Positions 50,640 through 59,739 of a stretch of DNA of 62,749 bases are shown in pieces. Numbering within the stretch: position 1 is the stretch's first letter; every line of letters begins with the position of its first letter. The notes beneath the pieces are model-generated. The model made no database searches, was not told where the DNA came from, and saw only the letters and a list, made by a program, of their open reading frames with translations. The stretch comes from JAAYJS01 sp964346185 (GTDB lineage: Bacteria; Bacillota; Clostridia; Eubacteriales; Eubacteriaceae): assembly GCA_964346185.1 (NCBI GenBank), contig CAYFTR010000006.1:1-62749 (forward strand), written 5' to 3'. A program made the translations under genes and the position numbers.

Positions 50640-51950
50640 ATGGTGTTTTTAGAAGCATTAAAAAATAATATTTTGTGTTTGGACGGTGCGATGGGTTCTC
50701 AAATGCAAGCCCATGTACAAAACGATGGCACACCTCCGGATTTTTTAAATTTAACCCACCCGGAAACTGTCACCTCACTGCATCAGGCATATGTTGACGC
50801 CGGTGCTGATGTTATTCTGACCAATACCTTTAACACCAACCCTTTTAAAAAAGGCATGACAGAAGAAAAAATATCCGAAATTATTCCGAAAGCCGTTGCA
50901 AACGCACGGGCATCGGGTGCATCTTATGTTCTCTACGATACAACTACGCTGGGAAAATTGATCGGTTTGGACATATCTTTCGAAGAGGCTTACCGCGGGT
51001 ATCTATCTGTTTTTGAAAAACTGGACAGGACTTCCGTTGACGGGCTGTTCATTGAAACCATGGCGGATTTAAACGAAGCCAAGGTGGCGGTGTTGGCCGC
51101 AAAAGCCTGTCATCCCGAATTACCCGTTATCGTGTCTATGACTTACGACAGTGCTCAAAAAACCTTAACGGGCTCCGATCCTGCGGCTTGTGCCGCCGTT
51201 TTGTCAGGACTGGGCGTTCAGGGTATCGGGGTCAACTGCTCGACAGGACCGATGCAAATGGAAGCGGTTGTAGAAAGCTACCGTCGTGTCACAGGTTTAC
51301 CGATTTTTGTAAAACCCAATGCGGGGTTGCCGAGGTTGGTAGAGGGAAAAAATGTGTACGATGTGACGCCTCGTGTGTTTGCCGACCAAATGGCAAAGCT
51401 CCTGAACTTGAATGTGGCGGCTGTCGGCGGGTGCTGCGGTACAACACCGGAGCACATTCGACAGTTGAAAACCTTATTGAACAGGACAACTTCAGGGTAT
51501 AGCGTTATAGTATCGGATATTTCCGACACCTATGGCACACATTTTACCGCCACAAGACTGAATAAAGGCGAGCTGTTGTCGGTTGCTTCTGTGGAATTGC
51601 CCGTTTCGGAGAAAGATTTGTCCGTTCCCGGATATTTTCAACGGAGTGTGAACAAAATCATCAGGCAAAGTTGCCCCGATGCAAAGGCCGTTTACTTTGA
51701 TTTGGATCATGTAGACGGATCGGTTTTAAAAAAATTAGTTGAGCTCTTTAATTTGCAACCTGTTACTTTAAAAAAACCGATGGTATTAAAATGTTCGGAT
51801 GTTAAAATACTGGAGGGTTTTTTACGTTACGTAGGCGGCAAACCCGTTATTATTATCAATTCAAAACAAAAAAATATCGAAAGCTTAAAGAGATTGCAAG
51901 ATCAATATTCCGCTTTGTGGCTGATAGAAGACAGCGTGAAGATACAATAA
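50640..51950 (+). CDS. Homocysteine S-methyltransferase-type protein with shortened pterin-binding remnant
   Basis: This 436-residue protein has an N-terminal homocysteine-binding barrel, about 1-290, resembling MetH. LDGAMGSQMQ is at the N-terminus, and the zinc ligands are expected in GVNCSTGPM and GGCCGTTPEHI. The remaining 140 residues look like the beginning of a MetH pterin-binding barrel (VLKCSDVKILEGFLRYVGGKP with VIIINSK, compare the usual iDTsd..v.e..L...kGkplINSis). They end after only a few strands, and no cobalamin or activation domain follows. So it is not a complete methionine synthase. The methyl donor would have to be S-methylmethionine, betaine or another. The gene starts 8 bp after prfB. 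Confidence 0.7.
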   Translation: MVFLEALKNNILCLDGAMGSQMQAHVQNDGTPPDFLNLTHPETVTSLHQAYVDAGADVILTNTFNTNPFKKGMTEEKISEIIPKAVANARASGASYVLYDTTTLGKLIGLDISFEEAYRGYLSVFEKLDRTSVDGLFIETMADLNEAKVAVLAAKACHPELPVIVSMTYDSAQKTLTGSDPAACAAVLSGLGVQGIGVNCSTGPMQMEAVVESYRRVTGLPIFVKPNAGLPRLVEGKNVYDVTPRVFADQMAKLLNLNVAAVGGCCGTTPEHIRQLKTLLNRTTSGYSVIVSDISDTYGTHFTATRLNKGELLSVASVELPVSEKDLSVPGYFQRSVNKIIRQSCPDAKAVYFDLDHVDGSVLKKLVELFNLQPVTLKKPMVLKCSDVKILEGFLRYVGGKPVIIINSKQKNIESLKRLQDQYSALWLIEDSVKIQ

Positions 51951-51983
51951 TTTTTCTTTAAACGGTTAGAGAACTATTTTAAA

Positions 51984-52026
51984 AAACCGGACTGTAAATG
52001 AGTAAAAAGTTTGCAGTCCGGTTTTA
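51984..52026. terminator. Bidirectional terminator
   Basis: AAACCGGACTG (51984-51994) pairs with CAGTCCGGTTT (52014-52024), flanked by A and T tracts. It lies between the convergent methyltransferase-like and FMN-binding-like genes. Confidence 0.8.
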
Positions 52027-52047
52027 AGATTAATAAGGGTTTTCAGT

Positions 52048-52839
52048 TTAAATACCGTTTCTTAGATTATTTAATTTTTGTAACAGATGGTTATACTGTT
52101 GCAAAAATTCAGGTTCGATGTTAGGCGTTTGCTCCGGGTTAATCGGGTCGGCGGTTTGTTTGTTTAAACTATATGTAACCAGGGGGTTAAAATAAGCTTC
52201 CGCCATTTGTAAGTTGCGGTCCGTATCGTAGGTTTCGGCTTGTAAGGCAACAAGGGCGTCGCCGCTAAAGGTTGCGGTCAATTGTAAGTAATGCCCGTTG
52301 CTGTTCGGAAGATCCGAGTGTACCCGATAGGTCCAAACAAAATCGTTGAGTTCCGTTATGTCTTTTTTTCCGATTTCCGCTTTTTTAAAGCAGGTTACCG
52401 CCAAACTTCTAAAAAGGCTTTGATGCATAGGTTCCTGAGATCGGCGCGGCAATATGTAGGGGGTCTGGTTCATAATAATAGCTGAAATATTTTGCCATTT
52501 CGCTTCGTTGTATTTTTGTGTTGTCGTATCTAAGGATTGAATGTAGGTAAGATCCTCGCTGATTTCCTTATTTTGGGCGGTCAGCTCCCGATAGTCAATT
52601 TTAGTGATAAAGCCGTTGCGTACACTCATTTTTATTTGCGGGCGATAGCCTTTGGGTGTGAAGTACTTGGTTTTTACGCTGTAATCACCGTCTACTAAAT
52701 GTACAACCTCGGTTTGGTCGCTATTCGTGTAATTGATCCGGTGCCTGACAGGCGGCCGGATATGGCCGGTGACCCCTAAAATAAGAGTAACCGCTGTTAA
52801 AATAAGGATTATACCCGTTAGTTTTGTTAGAACCTTCAT
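52048..52839 (-). CDS. Membrane-anchored FMN-binding-like protein
   Basis: This 263-residue protein has an N-terminal hydrophobic stretch (LTGIILILTAVTLILGVTGH) as uncleaved anchor or signal, without lipobox Cys. VDGDYSVKTKYFTPKGYRPQ followed by IKMSVRNGFITKIDYRELT matches the repeat found in pheromone-type lipoproteins and FMN-binding-like domains (D-G-x-Y ... G-Y ... V-x-N/D-G-x-I-x-x-V/I). A second, weaker copy may be YLQLTATFSGDALVALQAETYD. Covalent flavinylation is not evident because no clear SGAT motif is seen. It ends 1 base before the pyrophosphatase gene on the same strand, so they are probably co-transcribed. Confidence 0.55.
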   Translation of the reverse strand: MKVLTKLTGIILILTAVTLILGVTGHIRPPVRHRINYTNSDQTEVVHLVDGDYSVKTKYFTPKGYRPQIKMSVRNGFITKIDYRELTAQNKEISEDLTYIQSLDTTTQKYNEAKWQNISAIIMNQTPYILPRRSQEPMHQSLFRSLAVTCFKKAEIGKKDITELNDFVWTYRVHSDLPNSNGHYLQLTATFSGDALVALQAETYDTDRNLQMAEAYFNPLVTYSLNKQTADPINPEQTPNIEPEFLQQYNHLLQKLNNLRNGI

Positions 52840-52840
52840 T

Positions 52841-54472
52841 TTACTGCATGGTCGCGATATTCATAATCGGGGGTACAATTTGTTTTTTTCTCGAAAAAAC
52901 ATTGGGCAGATACACGGTCTCGTCGCTTTCTCTCATGCCGAAAGCTGTTCTTGCAATGTCTGCAGCTTCTCCGTGAATGATAATTTCGCTACCGCCGACA
53001 ATAAAATCGGTGACCGCCAAAACCATTAAATCGTAGCCGTTAGCTTGAGAAAGCTGTGCCATGGTTTCTTTGAGTTCGGTTATTTTATTAAAGATATTTT
53101 TAAAATCGGAGGTGTTAATTTGAGAAATAGATACCCGAAAGCGTCCCATCGAAAAGACTTTTTGATCCGCCGTTAAGATTTCTTCGCTGCTTAGGGCATT
53201 CAAATTGCTACCTTCAATTAACATTTTTTCTCCATATTGTTTTAAGTTGAGACCTGCAATGTCGGCGAGCTTTTCCGCCGTTTTGATATCGACATCGGTA
53301 CAGGTCGGGGAGTGAAACAACAAAGTGTCCGAAATAATAGCGGACATCAAGATACCCGCAATGGGTCTGGGCATGATGGTATTGGTTTCTTCATATATTT
53401 TAGCGACGATGGTACAAGTCGAGCCGACCGGTTCAATACGAAGGTAAGCAGGGTAGGTGGTTTGAATTTCCGCAATGCGGTGGTGGTCGATAACTTCCAG
53501 AATGGAGGCCTCCTCGATCCCTGCGATGGATTGGCTCCTTTCGTTATGGTCGACCAATACAACCTGCTTGCGATTAAAATCCAACAGATTGGCCTTTTCG
53601 ATGGTACCGATCACATAACCGTCTGTATCCACAACCGGGAAACGGCTGTGCTTGGAGGTTAAAATATTTTTCTTAACATCTTCCAAGTTTTCGTAGTCTA
53701 CAAAGTACTCGATATTTTTACGTTGGACATATCGGCGCACGGGTACCAGTTGAGGCAATAAGCGTATTAAATCCAAGATTTTCATAGCGGTAACACATAC
53801 CATACCGGGGTAATTGTCAGGAATAGGTAATTTGGTTCCGATGGGTACATTGCAGACAATCATGTTAAAGGCTTTTGTCGAAAATGTATGCAGATAGGCG
53901 GCCTCCTCCCGGGTTAGTATGATGATGTCCTCTTCATGTACTTCGACATCATTACCGAGGTCAAAGTACAGATACACATTACCTTTTACATAGGGATCTT
54001 TTAAGTTGCCGATGGGACGCCCCTCAATCTTCGAGATGATTTTTTCAAAAGACGTGTGGTGTTTTTTTAAGGTGTCCGGTTTAAAAATATCGTTGTAGGA
54101 GGGAAAAATGTCCGATAAGGATATAACCCCCAACAGCTTGCCGAGATCGTCGGTAACGGTTAAGGAACGACCGGGGTTGGTTGCAATATGTTCCATGGCG
54201 TCCAATATGGTATGGTCTTCTTTAAGTATGGGAAGGGCTTTTAAATTAAGGTCGCTGATGGTGGGCTTTACGTCTTCCAGTAACCGCGGCGGTTCAATAT
54301 TAAAATAATTCAGAATATAGTTTGTCTCCCGGTTGATGTCGCCCAAACGACAGGCTTCGTAACGATTGCCATCCAGTGTGTTTTTTAAGTGGGCATAGGC
54401 AATGGCGGCACAAATCGAATCACTGTCGGGATTGCGGTGGCCGAATACTTTAATTTTTTCCGTGTTTTTCAT
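52841..54472 (-). CDS. ppaC: Manganese-dependent inorganic pyrophosphatase with CBS and DRTGG insertion
   Basis: This protein of about 543 residues is a family II pyrophosphatase (DHH/DHHA2). GHRNPDSDSICAAIAYAHL at the N-terminus, VVLVDHNERSQS, EVIDHH and the DHHA2 part with SAIISDTLLFHSPTCT are present. Between residues about 70 and 280 there is an insertion with two CBS motifs (ILDAMEHIATNPGRSLTVTD and HSRFPVVDTDGYVIGTIEKA) and a DRTGG-like middle domain, as in CBS-PPases that respond to adenine nucleotides and diadenosine polyphosphates. The longer upstream frame to 54586 lies in the aminotransferase gene. ATG at 54470-54472 overlaps its stop (ATGA). Confidence 0.9.
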   Translation of the reverse strand: MKNTEKIKVFGHRNPDSDSICAAIAYAHLKNTLDGNRYEACRLGDINRETNYILNYFNIEPPRLLEDVKPTISDLNLKALPILKEDHTILDAMEHIATNPGRSLTVTDDLGKLLGVISLSDIFPSYNDIFKPDTLKKHHTSFEKIISKIEGRPIGNLKDPYVKGNVYLYFDLGNDVEVHEEDIIILTREEAAYLHTFSTKAFNMIVCNVPIGTKLPIPDNYPGMVCVTAMKILDLIRLLPQLVPVRRYVQRKNIEYFVDYENLEDVKKNILTSKHSRFPVVDTDGYVIGTIEKANLLDFNRKQVVLVDHNERSQSIAGIEEASILEVIDHHRIAEIQTTYPAYLRIEPVGSTCTIVAKIYEETNTIMPRPIAGILMSAIISDTLLFHSPTCTDVDIKTAEKLADIAGLNLKQYGEKMLIEGSNLNALSSEEILTADQKVFSMGRFRVSISQINTSDFKNIFNKITELKETMAQLSQANGYDLMVLAVTDFIVGGSEIIIHGEAADIARTAFGMRESDETVYLPNVFSRKKQIVPPIMNIATMQ

Positions 54473-55629
54473 TTTATTTTCTTTAATCTCCATAGTGCTT
54501 CTTTTAATGTGGCTTGATCGGTGGCAATGTTCATGCGCCAATGGCCGTCGCCGCCGGTACCGTAAAGGCTGCCGGCGTTTAACCATAGCTTACAGTGTTT
54601 TTCAAGTTTCTCGGCAATTTGTTGATCGGATAAGCCGAGAGCCTTAAAATTAAGCCAGAGTAAGTAGGTGCCTTCCGGCTCTATGAGTTTAATTTCGGGT
54701 AATTCTTTTTCTAAAAAATTTCGCGTTAGGGCAATGTTTTGTTGTAAATAGTTAATAAGTTCTTTCAACCACGGAGCCCCTGAGGTGTAGGCGACGGTGG
54801 TGGCAACAATGCTCATGGGGTTTAGTTGAGGTGTACCTTGTTTAGCCAACTCTTTTTTAAAAGCTTCCCGCAATTGTGTGTCGGGGATGATGATGTTGGA
54901 TCCTTGCAAGCCCGCCAGATTAAAGGTTTTGGAGGGAGATGTCATGGTAACGGTGCGGGTAGCGTAAGCCGGGTTGGTTGCTTCAAAAACACTGTGATGA
55001 TAGGGAGGATAGATAAAATCGCAGTGAATTTCATCGGCAATTACAAGCACATTGTACTTGGCACAAATGTCCGCTATTTGCGTTAATTCGTTGCTCTCCC
55101 ATACTCTGCCCACAGGATTATGGGGGGAGCAGAGGATAAAGGCCTTTACTTTTTCCGATTTTATTTTTTCTTCAAAGTCATTAAAATCGATCTCATAGCG
55201 GTTGTCTTTAAAAACCAAAGGGTTAATGACAGCTTTTCGATTGTTGTTTGTAATGGCACTTTTAAAAGGGTTGTACACCGGCTCCTGAATAAGAACGGCG
55301 TCACCTTCATTTGTAAAAGCACGTAGAGCCGCGTTGATACCATAAACAATACCCGGTGTGGTGACAATGCTTTTTTTCTCGATTTGCCAATGAAACCGTG
55401 TTTTAAACCAAGCGGTTATGGCGTTGATATAGCCTTCGTCAATTGTTGAATAGCCGAAGACTCCGTGTTCGGCACGTTTTGTCAAAGCTTCGACGACTTG
55501 GGGCGGTGCGGGGAAATCCATATCCGCAACCCAAAGGGGAATGGTGTCCTCGGGTTTGCTTAAGGATTCAATCAGATCGTATTTTACGGATTGCGTGTGT
55601 TTTCTGTTTATTTTTTGATTAAAATTCAT
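54469..55629 (-). CDS. PLP-dependent C-S lyase/aminotransferase, MalY/PatB family
   Basis: This 386-residue fold-type I enzyme has LWVADMDFPAPPQVVEAL at the N-terminus, the TTPGIVYGINAALRAF segment, CSPHNPVGRVWES, ADEIHCDFIYP and the PLP lysine in MTSPSKTFNLAGLQ near residue 235, which mark the PatB/MalY subgroup. These are cystathionine beta-lyases or C-S lyases. C-terminal WRMNIATD follows. Cysteine/homocysteine metabolism next to a homocysteine methyltransferase-like gene is suggestive but they are on opposite strands. It is first of three minus-strand genes. Its start ATG at 55627-55629 has AGAGGTAAT upstream. Confidence 0.9.
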   Translation of the reverse strand: MNFNQKINRKHTQSVKYDLIESLSKPEDTIPLWVADMDFPAPPQVVEALTKRAEHGVFGYSTIDEGYINAITAWFKTRFHWQIEKKSIVTTPGIVYGINAALRAFTNEGDAVLIQEPVYNPFKSAITNNNRKAVINPLVFKDNRYEIDFNDFEEKIKSEKVKAFILCSPHNPVGRVWESNELTQIADICAKYNVLVIADEIHCDFIYPPYHHSVFEATNPAYATRTVTMTSPSKTFNLAGLQGSNIIIPDTQLREAFKKELAKQGTPQLNPMSIVATTVAYTSGAPWLKELINYLQQNIALTRNFLEKELPEIKLIEPEGTYLLWLNFKALGLSDQQIAEKLEKHCKLWLNAGSLYGTGGDGHWRMNIATDQATLKEALWRLKKIK

Positions 55630-55740
55630 TGATTACCTCTCAAAGCTATTGTAGGTCAGTAATATTAAAATAGACTTCAATCGAATATCGGAAAATCGGT
55701 TTTATGCTATAATAACAATAATAAATGCTGTGGGGTTTTT

Positions 55741-58059
55741 ATGAAAAGACTGTTGCCGATTTCAATACTTTTTTCAATAGCCGGAATTATATTCATTTAT
55801 TTTCGTGCCCCGTTTTATCTGCTCATTTTATTGTTCGGTTTGTTACTTGTCGTACCGTTGTTCTTTTCTTTTAATAACATGTCCCAATCGGCAACGCTAA
55901 TGTTTATTTTTTTATGTGTTGTGTTTCGTATGTCGCAATTGAATACGCAGCAAATGGAATTGCAACCTTTTTATGATACGGAACACACCTACGAAGCCGT
56001 TGTAATCGATGAAGTGCAAATAGACAATGGCAGAGGTCGTTCTACCCTACAACTGTTAAACGGGGAAGAGCAACCCCTCAAAGGGAAGGTGATCTTTCAT
56101 GTATACGATGTGTCCCGACCTCAATTAATCCAACCGGGACAGGTCATTCGGTTTAAAGGTACCTTAAGGGAATTATCCCCTAAGAGAAATCCCGGCGGCT
56201 TCAACGAGAAACTACATTATACCACCAAAGGTGTCTACGGTCGATTGACTCTCTCCGAAAACAGCATAGAGCCGGTAGGGTATCGGGAACGTTGGACCTT
56301 TAAGTTTTTGCATTTTCGACGTTTGTTGGTCCATCAATTAACGACCTTAACGGAGCGGCAACCGGTCCGTGACTTGGTAAGTACTTTGTTGCTGGGGGAA
56401 AAGCTCCATGATACAACGATAGAGGAAGGTTTCAGAACGGTGGGTATCTCCCATATTTTAGCCATATCGGGCATGCATGTGGGGTTTTTATCGATGGCGT
56501 TATTAAAGTTGTTTGAGCGACTTAAAATTCCCGATAAAATCGCACGCATATTAAGCGTTATAGGATTATTCTTTTATGCGATGTTGGTGGCATTTCCGGT
56601 TTCGGTCGTTCGTGCGGTACTTATGTTGGGCATTTACCAAGCGGGTGTTGTTTTAAAGCAAGTTAAAGATGCTTTTTCGGCATTGTTGGCGACGACCGCC
56701 ATCGTTTTGATGGTCTATCCCGTGCAGTTGTTTTCTTTGAGTTTTCAACTTTCCTTTATGGCAACCCTCGGAATTATTTTGTTTTATCAACCCCTCCGTT
56801 ATCGACTGGAACGCCGTACGGGAAGAACATCTTTTATCGGTGACAGTATTCTTTTAACCCTGTCTGCCAACGCAACGACGTTACCTATTGTTTTATTTTA
56901 TTTTCACCGGTTTAATTTATTGTCTTTTATCGGAAATATTCTTGTTGTGCCGCTTGTTGGTTTTGTATTTATTTATACCGTTGTGTTGTTACCCCTAAGC
57001 TTTGTTTTTCAAGGGATGACTATCTTTTTGTTTCAATTTGTCCAATGGACGGTACAGTTTATTTTATGGATAACGAAAACCCTTGGCAGTATTGACGGTT
57101 TTACTTTTAGAGGTGTCGGTTTGCCCCTTGCTTTGATACTGTTGTTAGCGATTTTTATTTTTTATGCAGCTGGTTATTATCGTCCGAAGAAAAAGGGAAA
57201 GGTGGCGGTTTGTGTTCTGTTGCTTCTTGTTGCACTTATAGATGCCAAGACTTTACCCTTGACTGAACAACCCTTAAAGATATACTTTTTAGATATCGGT
57301 CAGGGGGATGCAACCTTACTTCGTACGCCGAAAGGGTACACGTATTTAATTGACGGCGGCGGTTACCAACAGGAAATTTTGGATTTAAAAAAAATACAAC
57401 CGCAACCCGTGTCCCAATCGGTGCTGCTTCCCGCTTTATATGCAACCGGTGCCGACCGTATCGATGCTGCAATCATCACTCATAACCACGAAGATCACAG
57501 TCAGGGTGTCGAGGAATTGTTGACGATGTTTCCCGTCGGGCGACTTTATCTATCAACAAAAAACAACCATCCCGTATTGGGGCAAATGGCATGTATCGAT
57601 GTACGTTACCTGGCTGCCGGTCAAGCTCTAAAAACGCCCGACGGCGTTGTAATTGAGTGCTTATGGCCGACCCTACCCGTAGAAGCTCTTGACGATACAT
57701 TGCAAAATCACCATGCGATGGTTTTACGCTTAGGCTACGGCAATCACCGGTTATTAATGATGTCGGACAGCGATGTTCAAACCGAAACGGCATTGGCGGA
57801 CAATTTAGGTGATGTTGCTATTTTACGTGTCGGTCATCACGGGTCCAAAACGTCTACAGGCGAGGAGCTGCTGCATAAAACCAACCCCGAGGCTGCCGTT
57901 ATTTCCGTCGGTCGTTCCAATCCTTACCGTTTACCTGACGAGATGGTAACGGATCGGTTAAAAACACAAGGGGTTCAAACCTATCGAACGGACGAAAAAG
58001 GCTGTATTCTTGTAGAAATGTATGGCGATTATTATCGCATTAAACCTTATATCCAATGA
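55741..58059 (+). CDS. comEC: DNA uptake channel protein ComEC/Rec2
   Basis: This 772-residue membrane protein carries transforming DNA through the membrane. N-terminal hydrophobic segments are followed by an OB-like outer domain (VIRFKGTLRELSPKRNPGG near 135). The Competence domain comes next, with LLLGEKLHDTTIEEGFRTVG-type residues and SHILAISGMHVGFLS near 236 and the core membrane region. The C-terminal metallo-beta-lactamase domain starts IYFLDIGQGDATLLRTPKG near 510, with AIITHNHEDHSQGVEELL near 578, LRVGHHGSKTSTGEELL near 695 and SVGRSNPYRLPDEMV. holA overlaps its end by 4 bases. With ComM and DprA elsewhere here, transformation is plausible. Confidence 0.93.
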   Translation: MKRLLPISILFSIAGIIFIYFRAPFYLLILLFGLLLVVPLFFSFNNMSQSATLMFIFLCVVFRMSQLNTQQMELQPFYDTEHTYEAVVIDEVQIDNGRGRSTLQLLNGEEQPLKGKVIFHVYDVSRPQLIQPGQVIRFKGTLRELSPKRNPGGFNEKLHYTTKGVYGRLTLSENSIEPVGYRERWTFKFLHFRRLLVHQLTTLTERQPVRDLVSTLLLGEKLHDTTIEEGFRTVGISHILAISGMHVGFLSMALLKLFERLKIPDKIARILSVIGLFFYAMLVAFPVSVVRAVLMLGIYQAGVVLKQVKDAFSALLATTAIVLMVYPVQLFSLSFQLSFMATLGIILFYQPLRYRLERRTGRTSFIGDSILLTLSANATTLPIVLFYFHRFNLLSFIGNILVVPLVGFVFIYTVVLLPLSFVFQGMTIFLFQFVQWTVQFILWITKTLGSIDGFTFRGVGLPLALILLLAIFIFYAAGYYRPKKKGKVAVCVLLLLVALIDAKTLPLTEQPLKIYFLDIGQGDATLLRTPKGYTYLIDGGGYQQEILDLKKIQPQPVSQSVLLPALYATGADRIDAAIITHNHEDHSQGVEELLTMFPVGRLYLSTKNNHPVLGQMACIDVRYLAAGQALKTPDGVVIECLWPTLPVEALDDTLQNHHAMVLRLGYGNHRLLMMSDSDVQTETALADNLGDVAILRVGHHGSKTSTGEELLHKTNPEAAVISVGRSNPYRLPDEMVTDRLKTQGVQTYRTDEKGCILVEMYGDYYRIKPYIQ

Positions 58060-59078
58060 ATTACAAAGAATTTTTGAAACTAATAAAAACTGAAAATTTT
58101 GCACCGGCTTATCTTTTTTACGGTGAGGAAACATTTATCGGTAAATTGTTAATTGACAACGTGATTGAGCAATTGTTTGCCCCGGGCTTTGAGGTATTTA
58201 ATTATAATCTGTTTAAAGACAAAGAAACCACGGCCGGTGATATCGTACAAGCCTGTAATACGCTGCCGCTGGGTGCAACCGTGCGATTGGTTGTGGTTCA
58301 GGAAGAAGTTGGCGTATTCGAACGCAATACGGAGGCGGATCATAAGGTATTTTCCGCCTATTTTAAAGACCCTGCACCACATACGCTTTTAATTTTTACA
58401 TTGACCAAAGGGGATAAGCGAAAAAAAATATATCAAACCCTTTCCGAGAAATGTGTTACGGTTCGTTTGGATAAACTGAGTGAGACGGATCTGACCAATT
58501 GGATTGCCGCCCGAATAAAAAAAGAAAATAAGCGTATTGATAAGGTTACGTTAAAAAAATTAGTTTGGCGTTTAAAATACTTGGAAAATAAAGAAATGAC
58601 CATTACCGCCGTGGACAACAAAGTACAACAACTCATCAATTATAGCGGAGATAACAACGTCATAACCATGGAGGATGTTCAAAAAACCATACCTTCCGGA
58701 ATCGAAGAAAATATTTTTAAAATGCTTGATTACAGTTTACAAGGCAAGGCGGCGGAGGCAATTGCTGTTTCAAAAGAATTAATCGCTAAAGGCGAATCGC
58801 CCTTCGGTATGTTGGGGCTGGTTGTTCGGCAAATTCGTTTGATGTTAATGACAAAACTCTTGTTGGAGGAAGGGATCGGCGTTGCCGCAATTGCAAAGAC
58901 CTCGGGGGTTCCCCAATACGTCGCCGAAAAAAATTGTCGAAGTGTAGCAAATAAACCACTGTCTCTTCTGTTAAATAACTTTTTCTTTATACAGGATCTG
59001 GATATTAAAATGAAAACGGGAGGTATAGAGGCGGAAAAGGGCATAGAATGGGCATTGCTCAATCTGTTAAAACGATAA
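58056..59078 (+). CDS. holA: DNA polymerase III subunit delta
   Basis: This 340-residue clamp-loader subunit opens the sliding clamp. FAPAYLFYGEETFIGKLLID near the N-terminus and the LPLGATVRLVVVQE region are present, as are the typical LLIFTLTKGDKRKKIYQTL segment and the C-terminal domain III with GESPFGMLGLVVRQIRLML near 247 and KTSGVPQYVAEKN. It starts inside the comEC stop (ATGA, 4-base overlap), and the comEC-holA pair followed by rpsT in the opposite direction is common in Bacillota. Confidence 0.93.
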   Translation: MNYKEFLKLIKTENFAPAYLFYGEETFIGKLLIDNVIEQLFAPGFEVFNYNLFKDKETTAGDIVQACNTLPLGATVRLVVVQEEVGVFERNTEADHKVFSAYFKDPAPHTLLIFTLTKGDKRKKIYQTLSEKCVTVRLDKLSETDLTNWIAARIKKENKRIDKVTLKKLVWRLKYLENKEMTITAVDNKVQQLINYSGDNNVITMEDVQKTIPSGIEENIFKMLDYSLQGKAAEAIAVSKELIAKGESPFGMLGLVVRQIRLMLMTKLLLEEGIGVAAIAKTSGVPQYVAEKNCRSVANKPLSLLLNNFFFIQDLDIKMKTGGIEAEKGIEWALLNLLKR

Positions 59079-59217
59079 ATGAATCGATTCCTCATGTCAA
59101 AGCATATGACCGTGTACCGGGTTGCAATTTATCCGCCAAATAAATCCCTTCGTTTTGCCAAGCTATTGTGAGCAAGCTCCCGACGATTGGCTACAACTCG
59201 GTATTCACGTTGCTTAA
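59079..59217. other. Short intergenic region after holA
   Basis: Between the holA stop and the rpsT terminator no convincing gene or RNA is visible. An ATG-led frame of about 30 codons (59078 on) has no ribosome site. Confidence 0.5.
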
Positions 59218-59245
59218 TAAAATAAAAAGCGCACCGAAGTGCGCT
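59218..59245 (-). terminator. Rho-independent terminator of rpsT
   Basis: On the minus strand AGCGCAC and GTGCGCT pair around a TTCG loop (a stable C-UUCG-G tetraloop), followed by TTTTATTTTATT. Confidence 0.9.
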
Positions 59246-59282
59246 GACCCTTGAGACACGGGTTTGGGAATAAACAATGAGG

Positions 59283-59549
59283 CTACTCTGACATTGCGTT
59301 CAATGATCTTGCTAAAGAGCTTTTTTTACGGGCTGCGGTATTTTTGTGAATAACACCTTTTGTAACAGCCATGTCGATACGTTTTGTCGCAAATCTGAAC
59401 AATTCTGTTGCGTCTTCTTTAGAGCCGCTTTCGATTGCTTCGCGTACATTGCGAACGGCGGTCTTAACATTGGTTTTAACCGCTTTGTTGCGTAAACGTG
59501 CCTTTTCGTTTGTTTTAGCTCTTTTAATTGAAGATTTAATATTAGCCAT
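59283..59549 (-). CDS. rpsT: 30S ribosomal protein S20
   Basis: This 88-residue all-helical, Lys/Arg/Ala-rich protein binds 16S rRNA early. ANIKSSIKRAKTNEKARLRN at the N-terminus and KGVIHKNTAARKKSSLAR near residue 65 are the family signatures. An upstream start at 59588 would add 13 unrelated residues; ATG at 59547-59549 follows AAAGGAGG. It is monocistronic, with a strong UUCG terminator. Divergent lepA begins 190 bp away. Confidence 0.96.
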   Translation of the reverse strand: MANIKSSIKRAKTNEKARLRNKAVKTNVKTAVRNVREAIESGSKEDATELFRFATKRIDMAVTKGVIHKNTAARKKSSLARSLNAMSE

Positions 59550-59739
59550 GAGTACCTCCTTTAATTTATAACATACCAAGTCTATCACAAAGAAATTAAA
59601 GAAACAAGCAATTTATAATGGTTCATTCATATTTTTTATGGTAAAATAAAAAACCAGAAATAACTTTACGATATTTACAGCAAAAAATAAATTTTCAATT
59701 ACTTTAACAAAAATCAACGTCTTTTCACAGGAGGAAAAC

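Noticed and set aside
59078..59217. Possible small gene or ncRNA between holA and rpsT
   Set aside because: Only a 30-codon frame without ribosome site and no clear stable fold other than the rpsT terminator.
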